DNA of 64,000 nt. It comes from Streptomyces dioscori (GTDB lineage: Bacteria > Actinomycetota > Actinomycetes > Streptomycetales > Streptomycetaceae). This document shows, piece after piece, positions 51,810 to 58,483 of the stretch. Below the pieces are notes generated by a model. It had not been told where the DNA came from. It was given only the letters and a program-made list of their open reading frames with translations, and searched no databases. Position 1 is the first letter of the stretch, and every line of letters starts with the position of its first letter. Made by a program: the position numbers and the translations under genes. The stretch is taken from assembly GCF_003024195.1 (NCBI RefSeq), contig NZ_KZ679052.1, positions 62,001 through 126,000 of the forward strand, written 5' to 3'.

Positions 51810-51847
51810 CAGAAGGGGTGCCACTTTCCGGAGTGGCACCCCTTCTG
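51810..51847. terminator. Terminator after tRNA-Ser
   Basis: A 15-bp perfect stem (16 with one inner pair), CAGAAGGGGTGCCAC against its complement, small loop TTCCGG. Strong and bidirectional. Confidence 0.85.
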
Positions 51848-51998
51848 CGTCCGGCCTGTCTCACCCTGACCCGCTCCTGTCCCGCTTCTGACCAGCGCGT
51901 ATGGGCCATCCGTGGGCCGGAACGGGCCCACTGCCGGCCCCAGCGGCAGACTCCACAGCCAGTCTCGGTCCACAGCGCGCAAGACCAGGGGGGAAACC

Positions 51999-52451
51999 GT
52001 GAGCCGACCACTGCTGTTTCTCGACGTGGACGGGCCGCTCAACCCTTACGCGGCCAAGCCGGAACGGCGCCCCGCCGGTTACACCACACTCAGAGTCCCC
52101 CGGAAAGAAACCCATCAGGACGACACAGGCTTCTCGCCTCGCCGCCCGCTGCGGGTCTGGCTCAACGCAGAACACGGGCGCATCCTGCTCCAGCTCGGCT
52201 TCGAGCTGTGTTGGGCCACCACGTGGATGGACGACGCCAACCGGTGGATCGCACCGGTCCTCGGCCTTCCAGAACTTCCCTTCGTGGACTTCGGCGAGGT
52301 CCTGCTGCGAGAACGCCCCGATGGAGTCCACTGGAAGACCAGGCCGTTGCTTCGCCCGGTCCCTGGACACCTCACGAACCACCGGGTGAGCAGGTGGAAC
52401 GACTTCGGAAGATCGCGTACGTGGACCGAGCCTCAGTCGGCAAGCAGCTGA
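51999..52451 (+). CDS. HAD-like protein, C-terminus altered
   Basis: 150 residues. The HAD opening LLFLDVDGPLNPYAAKPERRP is well kept, as are RVWLNAEHGRILLQLGFELCWATTWMDDANRW and DGVHWKTRPL. In Streptomyces homologues as I recall them, the chain then continues WVDDEITDAD with the last catalytic Asp pair. Here it changes after WKTRPL to an unrelated Arg/Ser/Trp-rich end, so motif IV is missing. Deletion or recombination is likely, and activity is doubtful. The GTG at 51999 has GGGGGGAAACC upstream. It lies in the suspected integration zone right of tRNA-Ser. Confidence 0.65.
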   Translation: MSRPLLFLDVDGPLNPYAAKPERRPAGYTTLRVPRKETHQDDTGFSPRRPLRVWLNAEHGRILLQLGFELCWATTWMDDANRWIAPVLGLPELPFVDFGEVLLRERPDGVHWKTRPLLRPVPGHLTNHRVSRWNDFGRSRTWTEPQSASS

Positions 52452-52559
52452 CGCGCTAGTTCTTGCGCTCGTCCTCCCGGGGCGCCCCACACTCACCGCA
52501 GGAGAGCGGCCCCTGACCGGGTAGATCGGTCGGGGGCCGTTCCTTTGTGTGTGGGCACG

Positions 52560-53429
52560 CTACGGGCGGTGGCTCGTCATGCGGGATGCCGATGTGATGG
52601 TCGAGCGGGCCTCGCGTTCGGTCAGGCCCGTGCGGACGGCGGCGTGGACCAGGGCCTCGGTCAGTTGTGGGCCGAAGCCGTTCTCGTAGGCGCGGCAGGC
52701 CGCCCAGAACAGGCGGGTGTTGCGCTGGCCCTCGTGCGCGGCGAGGACGAACTGGACGAGGCCCTGGCCCTGCTGGCTCGGCGTGGCCGCCGTCGGGGTG
52801 TTGTGAGGGCGGGGCGGTGGCGCCAGGAGGCGCAGCAGCGACGCCGGGCAGGGGGCGGGGGGCAGCTGGGCGGTGCCCGGAGCCGTGCTGTAGACGCCGT
52901 GTTCGGTACGGGAGCCGGGGCCGACGAGGTAGCCGCCGGCACCGCGGACGTCGATGCCCGGGGCCAGCCGGCTCGCGGAGTTGGGTACGACGACGTCGGG
53001 CGGTCCGCTCAGCCAGAGGTGGCGGCCGCCGCTGGGCGTCAGCACGACGACCGTCTCGGGGATCGTGAACAGATGCCGCAGCGCCAGTTCGCGAAGGGCC
53101 GCGGACGAGTCCGTACCCGACTTGGTGTCCAGGTCGATGCCGATCAGGTGGTGGGGGTCCAGGCCGCAGGCGATGCCGTAGCCGGTGGCCCAGGGCGCGG
53201 CGGCGAAGAGCGCGCGTATGCGGCGGGGGTCGGTCGAGGCGTCGTACACACCGTGTCCGAAGCGGTTGCACTCGCCGTGGCAGGGCGGTGCCGCCGGGTC
53301 GTCGCGGTGGGGTGAGCGCAGCGCGGGGAGCTTGGTCCGGGACAGCGGGATGACGGCCAGTCCGCGTTCGGCGGCTGACAGGGCGTGTGCGAGGGCCAGC
53401 GTCGTGGCCTGCCGGTCGATGGTGGCCAT
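52560..53429 (-). CDS. Primase-polymerase (bifunctional Prim-Pol domain)
   Basis: 289-residue AEP-type primase/polymerase like those of actinobacterial integrative elements and plasmids. LALAHALSAAERGLAVIPLS opens the domain. HGECNRFGHGVYDAS is the Cys/His-containing stretch, LIGIDLDTKSG gives the DxD metal pair, and TPSGGRHLWL the following His block. The C-terminal ~90 residues hold a helical part (GQRNTRLFWAACRAYENG) seen in RepSA/Prim-Pol proteins. ATG 53429 is chosen; a LexA-like box lies 10 bp upstream. No integrase or excisionase is seen, so it may be a leftover. Confidence 0.85.
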   Translation of the reverse strand: MATIDRQATTLALAHALSAAERGLAVIPLSRTKLPALRSPHRDDPAAPPCHGECNRFGHGVYDASTDPRRIRALFAAAPWATGYGIACGLDPHHLIGIDLDTKSGTDSSAALRELALRHLFTIPETVVVLTPSGGRHLWLSGPPDVVVPNSASRLAPGIDVRGAGGYLVGPGSRTEHGVYSTAPGTAQLPPAPCPASLLRLLAPPPRPHNTPTAATPSQQGQGLVQFVLAAHEGQRNTRLFWAACRAYENGFGPQLTEALVHAAVRTGLTEREARSTITSASRMTSHRP

Positions 53430-53819
53430 ACATCTATGTTCGTACGAGTGTTCGAAAAAGGGAAGGGGTGGAGGCGGAGGGCGCCCCGGAGAGGGTGGAT
53501 AAACCCGCCCGGCGGGATTGACTGAAAAGGTGACGAAACGCTTCATCCCTTGCGGTGTATGGGATTGAGCTGCCCACACCATCCTGAACTGCGGTTTTGG
53601 GGGCGCGAAGGGGGTTTATCGACATGTACTCACGCTTGCGAGCGAATAGCGGCTTCCGGGGTGGTTCGCCGGGGATTCGGTGGGCAATTCTGATCTCGCG
53701 ACGTCGTGAACGAACACCGGGGCGGTCGGCCAACTGCCCCGGATCCAGCCGTACTCAGCCGGTCCTGACCGGTAACAGGTCCCGACCGGTACGTACTTCT
53801 CGCTTCTGGAGGAACACAC
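53430..53819. other. 390-bp divergent region
   Basis: Upstream of both the Prim-Pol gene (leftward) and the small secreted protein (rightward). It carries the LexA-like box at 53440-53455. The middle part is slightly AT-richer (TTTATCGACATG near 53614). GGAGG at 53808-53812 serves the next gene. No further gene is seen. Confidence 0.55.
53440..53455 (-). promoter_or_regulatory. LexA/SOS-like box before the Prim-Pol gene
   Basis: Read on the minus strand: TCGAAC-ACTC-GTACGA. The actinobacterial LexA box is TCGAAC-N4-GTTCGA, so 11 of 12 consensus bases match. It lies 10 bp before the ATG, where LexA would block initiation. Confidence 0.5.
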
Positions 53820-54131
53820 ATGGCAAGCATCCGTACCGCCCGCGTTCTCGCCGCCGCGGCAGCCCTGCCGCTCGCCGCCGCCCTCTTCTCGGGAGTGGCA
53901 GTGGCCGACAACGGCTCTTTCGCGGACAACGGATCGAACGCCGCGGTGGCGACTGTCGGTGGCAGCGGAGTCGGGGGTGACAACTACGGCACCTCGTCCA
54001 CGACGCAGCAGCAGGCCGTCGGTTCCGGCGCCTCGAACCAGAGCAATACGGCGCAGGTGAACGGGTCCGCGTTCACGGCCATCGACCAGTCGAACGACAA
54101 CGTCGCCGTCAACTTCACCCACCTCTGGTGA
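53820..54131 (+). CDS. Small secreted Asn/Ser/Gln-rich protein
   Basis: 103 residues with a clear Sec signal (cleavage after VAVA, ~residue 29). The mature ~74 residues have no Cys and few charges, and are rich in Asn, Ser, Gly, Gln and Thr: GGDNYGTSSTTQQQAVGSGASNQ, then SNTAQVN and DQSNDNVAVNF, ending HLW. The spacing of Q/S-N faintly recalls curlin-type amyloid repeats and differs from chaplins (no Cys, no hydrophobic core). A surface or biofilm protein is possible. GGAGG stands 7 bases before the ATG. Two strong hairpins follow. Confidence 0.72.
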   Translation: MASIRTARVLAAAAALPLAAALFSGVAVADNGSFADNGSNAAVATVGGSGVGGDNYGTSSTTQQQAVGSGASNQSNTAQVNGSAFTAIDQSNDNVAVNFTHLW

Positions 54132-54136
54132 GCCGG

Positions 54137-54169
54137 CGGCCGCCGGGGGCTGGAGACCCCCGACGGCCG
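54137..54169. terminator. Terminator after the small secreted protein
   Basis: 13-bp stem with one mismatch: CGGCCGCCGGGGG against CCCCCGACGGCCG, loop CTGGAGA. Starts 5 bp after the stop. Confidence 0.75.
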
Positions 54170-54206
54170 TATGCCTCCTTGGTGGGGTGCTTTGTGGGGT
54201 GGTAAC

Positions 54207-54246
54207 ACGTCTGCGCGGCGGTGCTTCGGCATCGCCGCGCAGACGT
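54207..54246. terminator. 18-bp-stem hairpin with UUCG tetraloop
   Basis: The 54207-54224 half pairs with 54229-54246 (one G-U) around TTCG closed by C-G, the most stable RNA tetraloop. T-rich TTTGTGTGCATTTGTG follows. A second terminator shields the operon downstream. Confidence 0.85.
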
Positions 54247-54372
54247 TTGTGTGCATTTGTGCGTGTGTGCGTGCGTGCGTGTGCGTGTGTGCTCGTGCGC
54301 GCCCTGCGCGTCCCGGCCATCCGCGTGCCTGCGTGTGCGTGCCTGCATGCCTGCGTGTCTGCGTGTCTGAGC
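54247..54372. repeat. TG/CG-rich alternating tract
   Basis: Runs of TG with interspersed CG (for example GTGCGTGTGTGCGTGCG near 54258-54275) give long alternating purine-pyrimidine DNA that may form Z-DNA. Non-coding; lies between the UUCG hairpin and the operon promoter. Confidence 0.7.
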
Positions 54373-54422
54373 GCCCGCGCCGCTGCGCCCGGTGCGTCGA
54401 GCGACCTCGGACCTTGGGAACC

Positions 54423-54477
54423 TTGACAGCGGGGTGTATCTGACGGACAGTCAGAAACCCTTGCTCGTACGTACGAG
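54423..54477 (+). promoter_or_regulatory. Promoter and operators of the igr-like operon
   Basis: A perfect -35 TTGACA at 54423-54428, a 17-bp spacer and weak -10 GACAGT at 54446-54451. Overlapping it is TCTGAC-N5-GTCAGA (54439-54455), and next the 14-bp palindrome CTCGTACGTACGAG (54464-54477). Such pairs are typical TetR-family operator layouts; the regulator gene is not in sight. The GTG start is 20 bp past the second palindrome. Confidence 0.6.
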
Positions 54478-54496
54478 GTCCGGGAGGGACGTCGTC

Positions 54497-55774
54497 GTGC
54501 ATCTCGCCCCCACCGAACGCCAGCGACGCCTACGCGCCGAACTCCGCGCGTATTTCCGGGAACTTCTGCCGGAGAGGCCTGCTCCTGCCGACTCCGGCAC
54601 CCGGACCGGGTCCGCGGGGCGGCGGGCGCTGCTGCGGCGGATCGGCGCCGACGGATGGCTCGGTATCGGCTGGCCCGAGGCCTATGGGGGCCAAGGGCGC
54701 GGCGCCGACGAGCAGTTCGTCTTCTTCGACGAGGCCTGCCGGGCGGGCGCCCCGATCTCCATGGTCACGCTGAACACGGTCGGGCCGACGCTCATGAAGT
54801 ACGGGACCGAGGAGCAGAAGGACTACTTCCTGCCGCGGATCCTGCGTGGAGAACTCGTGTTCGCGATCGGGTACAGCGAGCCGTCGGCGGGTACGGACCT
54901 GGCCTCGCTGCGGACGCGTGCCGTGCGGGTCGGCGACCCTGAAGGGCAAGAGGGGCAAGAGGGGCAAGAGGGGCAAGAGGCGTGCGAGGAGTTCGGCGAA
55001 AGGGCTGGCGAAGGGTCCGGCGTAGGGCCCGGTGGCGGGTGGATCGTCGACGGGCAGAAGGTGTTCACCTCCAACGCCCAGCGCGCCGACTGGATCTGGC
55101 TCGCCTGCCGTACGGACCCCGACGCGCCGAAACACAGGGGCATCTCGATCCTGCTGGTCCCCACGGACGCGCCGGGATTCTCGTGGACCCCGATCGAAAC
55201 GGTGGGCGGGCTGACCACGACGGCCACGTACTACGACGGGATCCGGGTCCCGGCCTCCCGCCTGGTCGGTGAGGAGAACGGCGGCTGGGGGCTCATCACC
55301 GACCAGCTGAACCATGAACGGGTCGCGCTCGCCGCCCTAGGTATGCAGGCCGAGGACTTCTACCTGGCCGCGCTGGCCGCCGCTCGCGTCCCCGATCGGG
55401 TGACCGGGCGGCGCCGGGTTGACGAGCCGTGGGTGCGTTCGAGACTGGCCGAGGTACATGCGCGGCTGGCGGCGACGCGCCTCCTCAACTGGCGTCTGGT
55501 GGGTGATGTGGGGGCCGGCCGGCTGGCACCCGGCGATGCGAGCGGCGTGAAAGTCGTGGGAACCGAATCGGCCGTCGCGGTGTATCGCATGTGCCAGGAG
55601 ATCGTCGGACCGGACGCGCTGATCCGGTCCGGTTCGCCGGGGGTGTTCGGGGACGGCGAGCTGGAGCGGATGAACAGGGCGGCGCAGATCAACACGTTCG
55701 GGGGCGGGGTGAGCGAGGTGCAGCGGGAGATCGTGGCGACGATGCGGCTCGGGATGACGAGGGGGCGGCGGTGA
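54497..55774 (+). CDS. Acyl-CoA dehydrogenase, ChsE2/FadE29-like
   Basis: 425-residue flavoprotein that would introduce the alpha-beta double bond into an acyl-CoA. GWLGIGWPEAYGGQG near residue 52 and YSEPSAGTDLASLRTRA near 135 are the FAD/substrate blocks; the C-terminal ITDQLNHERVALAALG and FGGGVSEVQREIVA complete the fold. A GQE repeat (9-bp DNA unit, four copies, 54944-54979) pads a surface loop. The GTG at 54497 has GGGAGG 9 bases upstream. First gene of the operon; its stop overlaps the next start (GTGA). In M. tuberculosis FadE29 works as a heterotetramer with FadE28 on a cholesterol-derived propionyl side chain. Confidence 0.86.
   Translation: MHLAPTERQRRLRAELRAYFRELLPERPAPADSGTRTGSAGRRALLRRIGADGWLGIGWPEAYGGQGRGADEQFVFFDEACRAGAPISMVTLNTVGPTLMKYGTEEQKDYFLPRILRGELVFAIGYSEPSAGTDLASLRTRAVRVGDPEGQEGQEGQEGQEACEEFGERAGEGSGVGPGGGWIVDGQKVFTSNAQRADWIWLACRTDPDAPKHRGISILLVPTDAPGFSWTPIETVGGLTTTATYYDGIRVPASRLVGEENGGWGLITDQLNHERVALAALGMQAEDFYLAALAAARVPDRVTGRRRVDEPWVRSRLAEVHARLAATRLLNWRLVGDVGAGRLAPGDASGVKVVGTESAVAVYRMCQEIVGPDALIRSGSPGVFGDGELERMNRAAQINTFGGGVSEVQREIVATMRLGMTRGRR
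54944..54979. repeat. 9-bp tandem repeat, four identical copies
   Basis: GGGCAAGAG x4, in frame, giving (Gly-Gln-Glu)4 within the acyl-CoA dehydrogenase. Confidence 0.9.
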
Positions 55775-56898
55775 GCGGGAGGAGCGTGTCGGGAGAGGGG
55801 CCGGTGTCCGTCGACGTGACCGTGGACGTGACCGGGGCCGGATACGAGGACATCCACGCCCGGCTGAAGACGTACGAGGGGCTGACGGCCGTCGGAGGCG
55901 TGGGCAAGGACCTGGTCAACGAACCGATGATCCGGCACTGGTGCGAGGCGATGGGAGACACGAATCCGGCGTATGCGGGAGCGGACGCCGTCGCGCCGGC
56001 CACCATGCTCCAGGCCTGGACGATGGGGGGACTCTCCGGCCATGGGGGCCGCTCGGAGGCGTACGTCGAGATGCTCGGGCTGCTCGACACCGCCGGGTAC
56101 ACCTCGGTGGTCGCCACCGACTGCGAGCAGGAGTATCTGCGGCCGCTCAGGCCGGGGGACCGGATCACCTTCGACTCGGTGATCGAGTCGGTCTCCGAGC
56201 GCAAGACGACCAAGCTGGGGACGGGGTACTTCGTCACGACGCGGACGGACGTACGGGCAGGGGGCGAACCGGCGGGTACGCACCGGTTCCGGATCCTCAA
56301 GTACGCACCTGCGGGGCGGCGCAGGAGAGACGGTGCGACGGGCGGCGTGACAGGCGGCGTCACGGGCGGCGTCACGGGCGGGGCGACGGGCGGGGCGAGA
56401 ACGGCGGCCGAGGAGGCCGTGGCGGATGCCGGGAAGGCCCTCGCGTCCTCCGGAGAAGCCGCGTCGGCCTCCCGCCCCGAGCGGCCCCGGCCCGTCGTCA
56501 ATCGCGACAACGCCGGCTTCTGGGAGGGCGTGTCCCGGCACCGGCTGCTCATCCAGCGCTGCGAGAAGTGCGCGACCCTGCGCTTCCCCTGGCTGCCGGG
56601 GTGCAACTCCTGCGGCTGCCTGGAGTGGGACACGGTCGAGGCGGCCGGCGACGGAACCGTCTACTCGTACGTGGTGATGCATCACCCGCCCTTCCCTGCC
56701 TTCGATCCTCCGTACGCGGTGGCACTGGTCGAACTCGTCGAGGGCGTGCGGATGATCAGCAATGTGGTGGGAGTGCCGCACGACCGCGTACGGATCGGGA
56801 TGCCGGTGCGGCTGGAGTTCGAGCGGGTGGACGAGGAGCTGGAGCTGCCGGTCTTCCGGACCGTCGTCCACTCCTCCGCCGAAGGGAGCGGGGGCTGA
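55771..56898 (+). CDS. MaoC hydratase-DUF35 fusion, ChsH2-like
   Basis: 375 residues with two domains as in mycobacterial ChsH2. The N-terminal MaoC/FAS1-type hot-dog domain (~30-175) would hydrate the enoyl-CoA. A linker of five 12-bp repeats codes Gly-Gly-Val/Ala-Thr. The C-terminal DUF35 part (~245-375) has a zinc ribbon (CEKC...CNSC) and an OB fold, and is needed in known systems to hold and activate the Ltp2 aldolase. GTGA overlap with the gene before; its stop overlaps the next ATG (TGATG). Confidence 0.86.
   Translation: MSGRSVSGEGPVSVDVTVDVTGAGYEDIHARLKTYEGLTAVGGVGKDLVNEPMIRHWCEAMGDTNPAYAGADAVAPATMLQAWTMGGLSGHGGRSEAYVEMLGLLDTAGYTSVVATDCEQEYLRPLRPGDRITFDSVIESVSERKTTKLGTGYFVTTRTDVRAGGEPAGTHRFRILKYAPAGRRRRDGATGGVTGGVTGGVTGGATGGARTAAEEAVADAGKALASSGEAASASRPERPRPVVNRDNAGFWEGVSRHRLLIQRCEKCATLRFPWLPGCNSCGCLEWDTVEAAGDGTVYSYVVMHHPPFPAFDPPYAVALVELVEGVRMISNVVGVPHDRVRIGMPVRLEFERVDEELELPVFRTVVHSSAEGSGG
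56341..56400. repeat. 12-bp tandem repeat, five copies
   Basis: GGCGGCGT(G/C)AC(A/G)-like units, the last two changed to GGCGGGGCGA(C/G)(G/A). They code the Gly-Thr linker of the ChsH2-like protein. Confidence 0.85.
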
Positions 56899-57938
56899 TG
56901 GACTTCACGCCGACGGAGGAGCAGACGGCGGCCCGCGATCTGGCCGCGCGGATCTTCGGCGACCTGTCCACGCACGAGCGGCTGACGGCCGTCGGGACGG
57001 GCAGCGACGAGGAGTTGTGGAAGGCGCTGTGCGCGGCGGGGCTGCCGGCCGCCGTCGAGGACATCGGGCTCCTCGGGCTGGTGCTCCTCCTGGAGGAGCA
57101 GGGGCGGACGACGGCCCAGGTGCCGTTCGCCGCGAGCTGTGTCCACGGGCTGCTGGCGGTGTCGGCGCACGGCTCGGCGGAACAGCGGGAGCGACTGCTG
57201 CCGGGGATCGCGGACGGGTCGGTCGTGATGACCGGCGCCCTGCACGACACCGCGCTACGGGCCGCGGTAAGGGCAGGCGTGCCGGGCGGGTTGAGCGGGG
57301 TGGTCCCGGTGGTGCCGTGGCTCCGCGACGCCACGCATGTGCTGGTCGCCGACGAGGAACAGCGGCTGTGGCTCGTCCGGACCGCCGACGCGTGCTGCGA
57401 GCCCGTCGAGTCGACGGCTCCGTGGTCGGCCGGACGCCTGACCCTGGACGCCGCACCGGCCGAACAGCTCGGTGGCGCCGACGCGTACGACGACGTGCTG
57501 GCCACCGCGCGTACGGCCTTCGCGGGGCTGCAGGCGGGAGTGTGCGCGGGCTCGGTCGCCCGGGCCGTCGCGTACACCAACACCCGTGAGCAGTTCGGAC
57601 AGCCGCTCGCGGCCAAGCAGGGGGTTCAACTCCGGGCGGCGGACGCCCACATGGACACCGAGGCGATACGGGTCACGGCGTACGAGGCGGCCTGGCGGAG
57701 GGACGAGGGGCTGGACCACGCCGCGCATGCGCTGACCACCGCCTGGTGGGCCTCGGAGGCGGGGCACCGCGTCGTCCACGCCGGGCAGCACCTGCACGGC
57801 GGTATGGGAGCCGACCTGGAGCATCCCGTGCACCGGCATTTCCTGTGGGGGCGGCAGCTGGAGGCGTATCTGGGGTGCGGGAGCGAACTGCTCCAGGAAC
57901 TGGGGGAGTCGATCGTGCGCGGCGAGGGGGACGCATGA
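56898..57938 (+). CDS. Acyl-CoA dehydrogenase, ChsE1/FadE28-like
   Basis: 346-residue dehydrogenase subunit. MDFTPTEEQTAARDLAARIF opens it; the middle flavin motif is degenerate, while TREQFGQPLAAKQGVQLRAAD and QHLHGGMGADLEHPVHRHFLW are conserved. A degenerate half plus a full partner fits the alpha2-beta2 ChsE1-ChsE2 enzymes that bind only two FAD per tetramer. The ATG overlaps the upstream stop (TGATG) and its own stop overlaps the next ATG (ATGA). Confidence 0.85.
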   Translation: MDFTPTEEQTAARDLAARIFGDLSTHERLTAVGTGSDEELWKALCAAGLPAAVEDIGLLGLVLLLEEQGRTTAQVPFAASCVHGLLAVSAHGSAEQRERLLPGIADGSVVMTGALHDTALRAAVRAGVPGGLSGVVPVVPWLRDATHVLVADEEQRLWLVRTADACCEPVESTAPWSAGRLTLDAAPAEQLGGADAYDDVLATARTAFAGLQAGVCAGSVARAVAYTNTREQFGQPLAAKQGVQLRAADAHMDTEAIRVTAYEAAWRRDEGLDHAAHALTTAWWASEAGHRVVHAGQHLHGGMGADLEHPVHRHFLWGRQLEAYLGCGSELLQELGESIVRGEGDA

Positions 57939-58060
57939 CCAGCGAGGTCGGACGCATGACCGACGAGGCCGGACGTATGACGCCCGAGGTCGGACGTATG
58001 ACGCCCGAGGTCGGACGTATGACGACCGAGGCCGGACCCATGACGACCGACGTCGGGCCG
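57935..58060 (+). repeat. 21-bp tandem repeat, six copies, each with an ATG
   Basis: Consensus ATGACGCCCGAGGTCGGACGT. Copies three and four are nearly identical and the others differ by a few bases. All in frame with the ChsH1-like gene. Confidence 0.92.
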
Positions 58061-58483
58061 GTGCGGGCCGGCGACGTGCTGGCACCGCTGGAGATCGAGA
58101 TCACCCGCACGCTCGTCGTCGCCGGGGCGATCGCGTCGCGCGACTACCAGGACGTTCACCACGACGCCGAGTCGGCGCGGCAGAAGGGTTCGCCGGACAT
58201 CTTCATGAACATCCTGACGACCAACGGGCTGGTCGGGCGCTACATCACCGACCACTTCGGCCCCCGGGCCGTGCTGCGCAAAGTGGCGATCAGACTGGGC
58301 GCCCCCAACCATCCGGGCGACACCATGGTGCTGACCGGGGTGGTGGAGGACGTCCGGGGCGACACGGCGACGGTGCGGGTCGTCGGCGCCAACAGTCTCG
58401 GAAAACACGTCACGGGGACGGTCACCGTCACGGTCGGGGGCCCGGTCGGGGCCACGGCGCGGAACGCGGAGGGCCGGTCATGA
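57935..58483 (+). CDS. MaoC hydratase, ChsH1-like, with repeated start region
   Basis: 182 residues. The MaoC domain begins only at VRAGDVLAPLEIEITRTLVV (~43); VAGAIASRDYQDVHHDAE holds the Asp/His pair typical of MaoC hydratases. Ahead of it are six 7-residue units, MT(S/D/P/T)(E/D)(V/A)G(R/P), coded by a 21-bp DNA repeat. Every unit starts with ATG and is preceded by GAG(G/C)-containing DNA, so translation could begin at any of six codons (57935, 57956, 57977, 57998, 58019, 58040). The first overlaps the upstream stop (ATGA). It would pair with the ChsH2-like protein as hydratase. Confidence 0.83.
   Translation: MTSEVGRMTDEAGRMTPEVGRMTPEVGRMTTEAGPMTTDVGPVRAGDVLAPLEIEITRTLVVAGAIASRDYQDVHHDAESARQKGSPDIFMNILTTNGLVGRYITDHFGPRAVLRKVAIRLGAPNHPGDTMVLTGVVEDVRGDTATVRVVGANSLGKHVTGTVTVTVGGPVGATARNAEGRS

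Noticed and set aside
51700..51847. Active integrative element attached to tRNA-Ser
   Set aside because: No integrase, excisionase or repeated attachment core could be seen in the window.
52456..52560. Leftward peptide ending in a Cys-x2-Cys motif after the Prim-Pol gene
   Set aside because: The frame gives PLSCGECGAPRED but no usable start codon between the Prim-Pol stop and this motif; it would need to begin inside that gene.
54247..54372. CRISPR-like array
   Set aside because: Units of two to four bases with no spacers of constant size; no cas genes anywhere in the window.
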